From Bacillota bacterium (GTDB lineage Bacteria > Bacillota > Clostridia > Christensenellales > UBA1242), in contig WQSK01000014.1 in assembly GCA_009787915.1 (NCBI GenBank), positions 5,284-19,062 on the forward strand: DNA of 13,779 nt, read 5' to 3'. Both the position numbers and the translations under genes were made by a program. Positions within the stretch are counted from its first letter, which is position 1, and every line of letters starts with the position of its first letter. Shown here in pieces: positions 7,561 through 11,707 of this stretch. The notes beneath the pieces are model-generated. The model saw only the letters and a list, made by a program, of their open reading frames with translations. It made no database searches and was not told where the DNA came from.

Positions 7561-7639
7561 ATGCTCCCGCGCCTTGCGCGGCTTGCTAAGGAATCCGTGC
7601 TTGCAGTGGATTAGCAAACCACACGAAGTGTGGGAGCAT
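7561..7639. repeat. Structured repeat, copy 1
   Basis: This 79-nt element is bounded by ATGCTCC (7561-7567) and GGAGCAT (7633-7639), which can pair. Inside are three further hairpins: CGCG/CGCG (7568-7580), TTGCTAA/TTAGCAA (7583-7617) and CACAC/GTGTG (7620-7632). The whole can fold as a closed four-way junction. Copy 2 shares the stems and the blocks around CCGT, GCTTGCAGT and AGCAAACCACAC, while hairpin loops differ. It could be a structured RNA or a small non-autonomous mobile element. Strand is undetermined. Confidence 0.75.
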
Positions 7640-7662
7640 TTGGATTGGGCACGAGAATACAT

Positions 7663-7684
7663 AAAACGGGCATCCCCGCTTTTG
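7663..7684. terminator. Weak hairpin, possible terminator
   Basis: AAAACGGG and CCCGCTTTT flank a CATC loop (CGGG 7667-7670, CCCG 7675-7678), followed by T-rich sequence on the plus strand and TTTTAT on the minus strand. It lies just right of repeat copy 1 and before the Cys-rich gene. The stem is short, so the call is tentative. Confidence 0.35.
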
Positions 7685-7792
7685 TAACATAAAATCCCCC
7701 CCAGCATATCATGACCTAGGTGCGCCTCCCCTTACAAAAGACAAAAGATTGGGATGCGCCCTGTACATAAATTTAAAAAGGAGATTTTAAAA

Positions 7793-8008
7793 ATGTTCAA
7801 CGAATTGTTCGGAAGATTCGGCGGTGGATGCGGTTGCGCAAGCACCAAACAAGCAAGTTCATGCGACGTAATGTGGATTATCATTCTTTTGATGATTGTA
7901 TTCCGTGGTGGCTTGTTCGGTCTTGATATCTGCACACTTGTAATCCTTTTCATCGTGTTCGGAAAAGACTTGCTTTGCTGCGACAAAAACCGTCCTGCAC
8001 ACTGCTAA
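7793..8008 (+). CDS. Cys-rich 71-aa membrane protein
   Basis: I do not recognise a family. The start is ATG at 7793, set by AAGGAG (7778-7783) ten bases upstream; an in-frame upstream ATG at 7754 lacks an SD. The protein opens with a Gly-rich stretch, GRFGGGCGC, then has two hydrophobic segments (about residues 26-37 and 44-57) and a polar Cys-rich end (LLCCDKNRPAHC). It has seven cysteines (13, 15, 24, 47, 62, 63, 71), most near the membrane borders. Bacillota have many tiny Gly/Cys-rich membrane proteins, some sporulation-linked, but no such link can be claimed here. It stands alone, with hairpins after the stop and a strong terminator at 8088. Codon use resembles the neighbours. Confidence 0.7.
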   Translation: MFNELFGRFGGGCGCASTKQASSCDVMWIIILLMIVFRGGLFGLDICTLVILFIVFGKDLLCCDKNRPAHC

Positions 8009-8035
8009 GCAGCGTACCGCTGCACCTGATACGCT
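8009..8035 (+). other. Nested inverted repeats after the Cys-rich gene
   Basis: GCAGCG-TAC-CGCTGC (8009-8023) starts right after the stop codon. It competes with AGCGTA (8011-8016) pairing to TACGCT (8030-8035). There is no T-tract, so these are more likely transcript-stabilising or spacer hairpins than a terminator. Confidence 0.4.
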
Positions 8036-8087
8036 TTGCGGACCCTGGTTGATGTAAGTTTGATATCTGCGAGTAATTGGGTAAACA

Positions 8088-8118
8088 AAAAACGCCCCTC
8101 GTCATGAGAGGCGTTTTT
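8088..8118. terminator. Strong bidirectional terminator hairpin
   Basis: AAAAACGCC (8088-8096) pairs perfectly with GGCGTTTTT (8110-8118), with a further CTC/GAG inside and loop GTCAT. T-runs occur on both strands. It ends the Cys-rich gene transcript. Its 3' arm can also pair with an identical AAAAACGCC at 8235. Confidence 0.8.
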
Positions 8119-8120
8119 AT

Positions 8121-8235
8121 TATGCTCCGCGTAAACGCGCTTTGCCAAGGAAACCGTACCCCAGTCGGGTCTATTCTATTTTTTCCGTGCTTGCAGTCTA
8201 TAAGCAAACCACACGCGCCAGTGTGTGGGAGCATA
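8121..8235. repeat. Structured repeat, copy 2
   Basis: This 115-nt version has the closing arms TATGCTCC (8121-8128) and GGAGCATA (8228-8235). It has a GCG-TAAA-CGC hairpin (8129-8138), TTTGC/GCAAA, and CACAC/GTGTG (8210-8225) with a loop unlike copy 1. Relative to copy 1 it carries about 31 extra nt bounded by CCGT on both sides, with an ACCC/GGGT hairpin and a T-rich stretch. It lies exactly between two matching terminator hairpins. Confidence 0.75.
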
Positions 8236-8264
8236 AAAACGCCTTTACTTAAGTGGGCGTTTTT
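8235..8264. terminator. Second terminator hairpin flanking repeat copy 2
   Basis: AAAAACGCC (8235-8243) and GGCGTTTTT (8256-8264) form a 9-bp stem over a 12-nt loop. Arms are identical to those of the hairpin at 8088-8118. T-tracts exist on both strands. Confidence 0.7.
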
Positions 8265-8272
8265 GTTATTCT
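8244..8272 (+). promoter_or_regulatory. Weak candidate promoter of the cupin gene
   Basis: TTTACT (8244-8249) and TATTCT (8267-8272), each 4/6, are 17 bp apart and end 6 nt before the ATG at 8279. The -35 lies in the terminator loop. It is listed because its -10-to-ATG spacing matches the other leaderless candidates. Confidence 0.25.
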
Positions 8273-8278
8273 TGGGAT

Positions 8279-8662
8279 ATGCTCGAAAAATATGGTATCA
8301 CAACAAACCACGAAAAAATGGACAATGGTGAACTGCGTTTCAGGCTTATCTCCGATGACGGCAGTTCATACATCAGAACGGTTGCCCCAAGCGTTGGGGT
8401 CTGGCAAAAAAGCCACTCCCATTCCACTTTGACAGAAACATATATTGTTCAAAAAGGGTGGATTAAAATTGCCGAGTTGGAAAACGAAAATGTGGCTTTC
8501 AACAAAGTCTGTCAGGGCGAGATTTATTCAACCCGACCAAATGTGCCTCACAACTTATATATGTCACAGGGGACCGTTCTTCATTGCGTAAAGCACGGCA
8601 ATCTTTCCGTTAATGATTGGAATCCCTGTCCCGCTCTTGATGAACTTATAAAAAAGTTTTAG
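8279..8662 (+). CDS. Small single-domain cupin protein
   Basis: The 127-aa product fits cupin motif 1 exactly as G-x5-HxH-x4-E-x6-G (GVWQKSHSHSTLTETYIVQKG region), followed by a motif-2-like GEIYSTRPNVPHNLY containing the third metal-ligand His. The fold would be a single beta-barrel with a divalent metal bound by the three His and the Glu. Substrate or role cannot be inferred: small cupins include isomerases, dioxygenases and sugar-binding proteins. There is no clear SD before the ATG, and the gene follows the repeat and terminator region directly. Its 3' side meets the fragmentary repeat copy 3. Confidence 0.78.
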   Translation: MLEKYGITTNHEKMDNGELRFRLISDDGSSYIRTVAPSVGVWQKSHSHSTLTETYIVQKGWIKIAELENENVAFNKVCQGEIYSTRPNVPHNLYMSQGTVLHCVKHGNLSVNDWNPCPALDELIKKF

Positions 8663-8670
8663 TTATTATT

Positions 8671-8711
8671 CCTAAGGAAACCGTACCTAGTCGAGCCTAT
8701 TCTATTTCCGT
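8671..8711. repeat. Structured repeat, partial copy 3
   Basis: The stretch keeps AAGGAAACCGTACC, then AGTCG, then CTATTCTATTT and CCGT in the same order and spacing as the extra module of copy 2, but lacks both outer arms and the right half. It overlaps the 3' end of the small minus-strand gene that ends at 8697, and supplies that gene's last codons and TAG stop. Confidence 0.6.
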
Positions 8712-8912
8712 TTCAAGGTCTTGCCGCATCTGAGCGATAACATCTAATAAATCACCTTTCGGCTCACCTACAACTTTACCACTTTCGCTTTCACGCACTA
8801 CTCCGTCCTCGACAATTACCCCTACCCCAGTACTGGTATCACGTTTCTCTGTCGGCTCGTTCAAATCGCCAACGTTTATTATGTTTCCATATTTGTCAAA
8901 TTCATATGCCAT
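8697..8912 (-). CDS. Small acidic hypothetical protein (71 aa)
   Basis: I do not recognise a family. The product starts MAYEFDKYGNIINVGD, is rich in Asp and Glu, has no membrane segment and ends with a possible short helix (DLLDVIAQMRQDLETEIE). Reality is supported by a well-formed promoter (TTGACT-17-TACAAT) whose -10 ends only 6 nt before the ATG, and by clean placement between neighbours. The last codons and the stop lie in repeat copy 3, so an older version may have had a different C-terminus. No SD precedes the ATG. Confidence 0.55.
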   Translation of the reverse strand: MAYEFDKYGNIINVGDLNEPTEKRDTSTGVGVIVEDGVVRESESGKVVGEPKGDLLDVIAQMRQDLETEIE

Positions 8913-8918
8913 GCTTTC

Positions 8919-8947
8919 ATTGTAATTATGTATATATTATGAGTCAA
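8919..8947 (-). promoter_or_regulatory. Promoter of the 71-aa acidic protein, probably leaderless
   Basis: Minus-strand TTGACT (8942-8947) and TACAAT (8919-8924), each 5/6, are 17 bp apart. Six bases separate the -10 from the ATG at 8912, so the transcript should begin at the start codon. Confidence 0.6.
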
Positions 8948-8952
8948 GTGTT

Positions 8953-9570
8953 TTACTTATCATGCGGAGTTTTTTTACAAAACTTTTTAACGTCGCGCTT
9001 GTCACGGATTTTTTCAAGTTCAACCAAAACTTCCTCTGGCGTAGTCACAACCTTAAACAGGTCGGTCGGCTCGATTTTGTACGGTGCCCCGCCTTTGCCG
9101 ATTTTGGTGAAACCTTCTTGGTTAATAAAATCAAAGAACTTCAACTGGTCATCGAAAAAGCCTTTGTAATTCAGCATGATAATATCAAAGTCATACTCGC
9201 CAGCGCGGAGCCCCTCAATCGCCGTCCAAAATTCATAGATTGTTCCAATACCACCAGGTACGCACAAAATCGCCCCGTGGTTCGCCAGCAAAAACATTTC
9301 ATGGGTGCGCTCCACCACCAATTCGGTAGCAACGACTTTGTCGGTTTTCATGACCTTGAGGTCATCCTTATAAGTATCGGGCATGACCAAGGTGTTTGGC
9401 TTGTCGTACTTGACGTACTTTTTGTGGATGTGCGACAAAACACCAAAAGCGTTCCCACCCCACACCATTTCAAAGTGCGCATCGCACATACGTTTGCCCA
9501 AATCTTCGGCAAAATCCAACCACTTTGGATTTGTGGCGGGATTTGTTCCGCCGATAACACAAACTTTCAT
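8953..9570 (-). CDS. LOG-family protein (Rossmann-like nucleotide phosphoribohydrolase)
   Basis: The 205-aa protein begins MKVCVIGGTNPATNP and carries MVWGGNAFGVLSHIH, VVERTHEMFLLANHG and CVPGGIGTIYEFWTAIEGL. The PGGxGTxxE element and the ER..M segment before it are the LOG family signature (TIGR00730/YvdD-like). LOG enzymes release the base from nucleoside 5'-monophosphates, for example cytokinin ribotides or AMP; many bacterial members have no known role. The usual GGG.xGLMG reads GGNAFGVLS, so this is a divergent branch. The start ATG has AAAGGGGG, embedded in the last codons of the upstream hypothetical gene 2 bp away, so the two are coupled. Confidence 0.85.
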   Translation of the reverse strand: MKVCVIGGTNPATNPKWLDFAEDLGKRMCDAHFEMVWGGNAFGVLSHIHKKYVKYDKPNTLVMPDTYKDDLKVMKTDKVVATELVVERTHEMFLLANHGAILCVPGGIGTIYEFWTAIEGLRAGEYDFDIIMLNYKGFFDDQLKFFDFINQEGFTKIGKGGAPYKIEPTDLFKVVTTPEEVLVELEKIRDKRDVKKFCKKTPHDK

Positions 9571-9572
9571 TT

Positions 9573-10214
9573 TTATTCCCCCTTTAATGAAAACAGTTTT
9601 TCTGCAAACTCTATATACTGAGTTGGTTTTTTGAATTTTTTGAATTTGACCTTTTCTTTGTGGTATTCGGGGATATCGATTTTCTCGTTTTGGATTCGCC
9701 CAAACAAAGTACGAAACCCCTCTTTGACCGCCTCTATTTCCTCGTCCTCGGCGTTAAGGTCGTCCATCCCCTCGGTTACATAGAGCGCGAACAACATGAC
9801 GCTTGCAATCTTTCTAAGCCCTGGCGCAATCCCGTTCATTGCGGAGTCATAGATTGGGGTCTTTTGTTTGTATTCGTTCAACAAAATCTTTTGCAAATCG
9901 TACCAAGCAGGCTTTAACCCCGCAATCGTGGCTTCGGGAAAATCTTTTGACCCAAACAAAGACGCAAAATGGTCGGTTGCGGCCTTTGCATTTTTGTCGG
10001 CTATGGCAATGCGTTTTTCCTCGTCAAGTTCCGCGGGCGCCTCGTCTTGTTGCGCCTCGTCAATCTTGTAATGGATTGTCGCCAACTCGGCCATGTTGTA
10101 TAGGTAAAAATCGTTGTACTCCGCCAACAGTTCTTCTGCATGTTTAAAGCCCTCGCGCGCAAAGAGATTGCACTCTGCGACATAGGGGATTCCCGTTTTG
10201 CCTGAATTTTTCAT
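9573..10214 (-). CDS. Hypothetical protein, cotranscribed with the LOG gene
   Basis: I do not recognise a family. Using the ATG at 10214 (MKNSGKTGIPYVAECNLF) gives 213 aa; an in-frame ATG at 10253 would add 13 residues. Neither has an SD. The product looks soluble and mostly helical, with many Glu, Asp and Lys, an acidic stretch (EAQQDEAPAELDEEKR), a mildly hydrophobic helix (SVMLFALYVTEG) and a Lys-rich C-terminal part (EKVKFKKFKKPTQY). It follows the second Xre gene and precedes the LOG gene by 2 bp. An ATGTAGCA half-site (10226-10233), matching the operator in front of the Xre pair, lies just upstream of the 10214 ATG, which hints at shared control and favours that start. Confidence 0.65.
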   Translation of the reverse strand: MKNSGKTGIPYVAECNLFAREGFKHAEELLAEYNDFYLYNMAELATIHYKIDEAQQDEAPAELDEEKRIAIADKNAKAATDHFASLFGSKDFPEATIAGLKPAWYDLQKILLNEYKQKTPIYDSAMNGIAPGLRKIASVMLFALYVTEGMDDLNAEDEEIEAVKEGFRTLFGRIQNEKIDIPEYHKEKVKFKKFKKPTQYIEFAEKLFSLKGE

Positions 10215-10225
10215 GGTATATAAAG

Positions 10226-10233
10226 ATGTAGCA
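10226..10233 (-). promoter_or_regulatory. Possible operator half-site
   Basis: ATGTAGCA (TGCTACAT on the minus strand) matches one arm of the inverted repeat at 10714-10733. It lies 12 nt upstream of the ATG at 10214. An 8-mer is expected about 0.4 times in a window of this size on both strands, so chance is not excluded. Confidence 0.35.
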
Positions 10234-10262
10234 CTTAAAGCAAAATTATGCAAATGTTTTTT

Positions 10263-10466
10263 TCAATCTTCAATACCCAACAAATATCCCGCGGTAACGC
10301 CAAAAAAATTTACAAAGACTTTTAAAGTTTTAATGTCTGGGATTGTAAGACCCTTTTCCCAACGCCCAATCGATACCTCGGTAAAACCCGTTGCCTTTGC
10401 AAGTTCAAGCCTGGTCATACCCTTTTGCTCCCTCAGTTCACACAATCTCTCGCCAAATTCTTTCAC
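10263..10466 (-). CDS. Stand-alone Xre regulator (67 aa), second of a pair
   Basis: A complete HTH_3 domain and little else: FGERLCELREQKGMTRLELA, then TEVSIGRWEKGLTIPD with the recognition helix, and FFGVTAGYLLGIED at the end. Such minimal Xre proteins bind DNA as dimers. It starts with GTG at 10466; GAGGA about 11 nt upstream, at the end of the previous gene, may serve as SD. It lies 7 bp after its paralogue, which has the same length and almost the same C-terminus (AGYLIGTED), so the pair is a tandem duplication that has diverged in the recognition helix. Confidence 0.82.
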   Translation of the reverse strand: MKEFGERLCELREQKGMTRLELAKATGFTEVSIGRWEKGLTIPDIKTLKVFVNFFGVTAGYLLGIED

Positions 10467-10473
10467 TTTCGAC

Positions 10474-10677
10474 TTAATCCTCGGTGCCGATTAAATACCC
10501 TGCGGTGCAACCAAAATATTTTGTGAGCATTGTAATTGAATCAATGTTAGGAAGTCTTTTGCCATTTACCCAGTTGCTTATTGTTGCATGGCTGATGTTT
10601 GTTGCTCGGCTTAGTTCAATCCATGTGATGGATTTTTCTTGACATAATCCAGTTAATCTTTCAACGAAAATGTGCAT
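10474..10677 (-). CDS. Stand-alone Xre regulator (67 aa), first of a pair
   Basis: This minimal HTH_3 protein reads MHIFVERLTGLCQEKSITWI, with ATISNWVNGKRLPN forming the recognition helix region and YFGCTAGYLIGTED at the end. It is the first gene of a minus-strand run (two Xre genes, the unknown protein, LOG) and is divergent from the 65-aa gene at 10744. The 66-bp gap between the starts holds both promoters and a perfect inverted repeat, the classic layout of an autoregulated divergent switch. No SD precedes its ATG; CATAAT lies 5 nt upstream, suggesting a leaderless mRNA. Likely target: the operator at 10714-10733 (inference). Confidence 0.82.
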   Translation of the reverse strand: MHIFVERLTGLCQEKSITWIELSRATNISHATISNWVNGKRLPNIDSITMLTKYFGCTAGYLIGTED

Positions 10678-10682
10678 GACTT

Positions 10683-10712
10683 ATTATGTAACAAGTAGCA
10701 CATTTTTGTTGA
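10683..10712 (-). promoter_or_regulatory. Candidate promoter of the Xre pair
   Basis: Minus-strand TCAACA (10707-10712) and CATAAT (10683-10688, 5/6) are 18 bp apart, and the -10 ends 5 nt before the ATG at 10677. The -35 overlaps the -35 of the divergent promoter. A GTAGCA half-site (10695-10700) lies in its spacer. Confidence 0.4.
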
Positions 10713-10738
10713 CAATGTAGCAGTTGCTACATTATAAT
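10709..10738 (+). promoter_or_regulatory. Consensus promoter of the 65-aa gene, leaderless
   Basis: TTGACA (10709-10714) and TATAAT (10733-10738) are both perfect matches, with an 18-bp spacer. The -10 ends 5 nt before the ATG at 10744, so the predicted transcript starts at the start codon. The spacer is occupied by an inverted repeat. Confidence 0.8.
10714..10733. promoter_or_regulatory. Operator: 9-bp perfect inverted repeat
   Basis: AATGTAGCA (10714-10722) and TGCTACATT (10725-10733) are exact inverted repeats around GT, filling the space between -35 and -10. A protein bound here would block RNA polymerase. A further GTAGCA at 10695 is 22 bp (about two helix turns) from the GTAGCA at 10717. 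The adjacent Xre proteins are the obvious candidates to bind. Confidence 0.75.
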
Positions 10739-10743
10739 ATTGC

Positions 10744-10941
10744 ATGGACGAAATCAAAAGAGTACGCGAGGACCTCCCAAAGTTGTATAATTTGGTGAAC
10801 AGGTTGAACCACTTTGTTCCAAGTTTACCAAGTGGTGTGTTTACAACAGACATGGACGATATGTTGGAGAAGATGAATTATCTAATGGGATATCTTGATT
10901 GTATGTTGGAGTTTAGGAACGAAACAAAAGATTTGACCTAA
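10744..10941 (+). CDS. Hypothetical 65-aa protein under operator control
   Basis: I do not recognise a family. The product (MDEIKRVREDLPKLYNLVNR...) is soluble and probably two helices around a Pro/Gly-rich turn (VPSLPSG); the second half (DMDDMLEKMNYLMGYLDCML) is amphipathic and rich in Met and Leu, possibly an oligomerisation surface. The gene is strongly supported by a near-consensus promoter, but has no SD, since the ATG follows the -10 by 5 nt. Divergence from two Xre genes with a shared operator suggests it is the regulated output or a partner of the regulators, as in phage or plasmid switches or toxin-antitoxin modules; none of these can be assigned. Confidence 0.65.
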   Translation: MDEIKRVREDLPKLYNLVNRLNHFVPSLPSGVFTTDMDDMLEKMNYLMGYLDCMLEFRNETKDLT

Positions 10942-10945
10942 TATT

Positions 10946-10967
10946 CTGGGTTATTTCCAGGTTTTTT
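10946..10967 (+). terminator. Weak terminator-like hairpin
   Basis: CTGG (10946-10949) pairs with CCAG (10957-10960) over a 7-nt loop and is followed by G and six T. The stem is only 4 bp. It overlaps the first two units of the 11-bp repeat array. Confidence 0.3.
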
Positions 10968-11001
10968 GTGGGTTATTCTTGGGTTTATTCTGGGTTGTTT
11001 T
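10947..11001. repeat. Five tandem 11-bp direct repeats
   Basis: Units start at 10947, 10958, 10969, 10980 and 10991, with consensus TGGGTTATTTC. Unit 2 (CAGGTTTTTTG) is the most degenerate; the others keep TGGGTT. The array fills the gap between the convergent 65-aa and tail-anchored genes and reaches the stop codon of the latter. A period of 11 bp is close to one DNA helix turn. Confidence 0.65.
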
Positions 11002-11603
11002 TACAGTACGAAGTGGTAGATTGCGGCCCCTGCGCCCACTGCCAAGATTGCCATAGAAACAATTGTCAATATAACTGCGCGACGAACTTTGTTTTTGACT
11101 TCTTTAATTTGTGTTTCCGTTTCCTCGGCTTTTGCTTCTTCTATGCGTTTTTCAACGACTTTGGTAACGGCGTCTGCAACGCGTTCGCTTGTAACGGTTA
11201 CAGGGTCGTTTGTAATCAAAAATTTGTTGTTATAAATACCAAGTTCCGCCAACCTCGCGTGTGCGTGTGCGGCATCAGCCATAGCCTGGATTTTGCTTGC
11301 ACGCATAGTTGGGGTGTCGGCCGCAATAAGGTTTCTTGCAACCTCTAATGATGCATCAGTTGTATTAACAACCGTTTTAACCGCAGGCATACTTGGTGTT
11401 ACAATGAGGGTTCCATCTTCACTTATGTCGTTTGTTACCTCTACATGCGCTTCCGCACGTTCAAGTTCCTCGGTATTAATGCGTACCGTTGGTGAGAATG
11501 ATTGTGTTACTTCGGTTTCGGTCACAGTTGCGGTGTCCGAACCGCCTGCCGACATCGAATTTGTCGATTCGTGCATTGGTCTTGTTGTTCTTCCTTTTGC
11601 CAT
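11001..11603 (-). CDS. Tail-anchored hypothetical protein (200 aa)
   Basis: No family is recognised. The N-terminal 60 residues are Ser/Thr-rich and probably disordered. The middle has Ala-rich helices (ASKIQAMADAAHAHARLAELG). A charged helix (VTKVVEKRIEEAKAEETETQ), possibly coiled coil, leads to a single C-terminal hydrophobic segment (about residues 174-199, AVILTIVSMAILAVGAGAAI) with RR before it. There is no signal peptide, so the bulk should stay in the cytoplasm, anchored to the membrane by its tail. The ATG has no SD; TTGCAA-17-TATAAT ends 8 nt upstream. A terminator separates it from the amidase gene upstream. Confidence 0.75.
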   Translation of the reverse strand: MAKGRTTRPMHESTNSMSAGGSDTATVTETEVTQSFSPTVRINTEELERAEAHVEVTNDISEDGTLIVTPSMPAVKTVVNTTDASLEVARNLIAADTPTMRASKIQAMADAAHAHARLAELGIYNNKFLITNDPVTVTSERVADAVTKVVEKRIEEAKAEETETQIKEVKNKVRRAVILTIVSMAILAVGAGAAIYHFVL

Positions 11604-11611
11604 ATGTCGGT

Positions 11612-11640
11612 ATTATAACACACCTTTCGACGTTTTGCAA
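11612..11640 (-). promoter_or_regulatory. Promoter of the tail-anchored protein, probably leaderless
   Basis: Minus-strand TTGCAA (11635-11640) and a perfect TATAAT (11612-11617) are 17 bp apart. Eight bases separate the -10 from the ATG, so the leader would be 0-2 nt. Confidence 0.6.
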
Positions 11641-11654
11641 TACCCAATTGCCAA

Positions 11655-11680
11655 AAAACCCCGATGCTTGTCGGGGTTTT
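11655..11680. terminator. Terminator of the amidase gene
   Basis: AAAACCCCGA (11655-11664) and TCGGGGTTTT (11671-11680) pair perfectly over a 6-nt loop. On the minus strand the stem is followed by a run of six T, placing it as the rho-independent terminator 28 bp after the amidase stop. Confidence 0.85.
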
Positions 11681-11707
11681 ATATGTTGGCTAATCTTAAA
11701 CTTGAAC

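Noticed and set aside
7561..7639. Cloverleaf-like fold taken as a tRNA gene
   Set aside because: The closing stem is 7 bp, but there is no GTTCRA T-loop, no 7-nt anticodon loop, and the last hairpin loop has only 3 nt.
7640..7792. Possible riboswitch before the Cys-rich gene
   Set aside because: Only a weak CGGG/CCCG hairpin and TGCGCC direct repeats were seen; no known aptamer core was recognised.
7561..8235. Repeat copies taken as integron attC sites
   Set aside because: The ends lack the RYYYAAC and GTTRRRY core sites, and no integrase is present.
7950..8331. Overlapping ORFs on both strands across repeat copy 2
   Set aside because: They read through the inverted repeat and terminators, lack SD signals and resemble no protein family.
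10744..10941. Toxin-antitoxin assignment for the 65-aa gene and Xre pair
   Set aside because: Layout is compatible, but no toxin fold or motif could be recognised in the 65-aa product.
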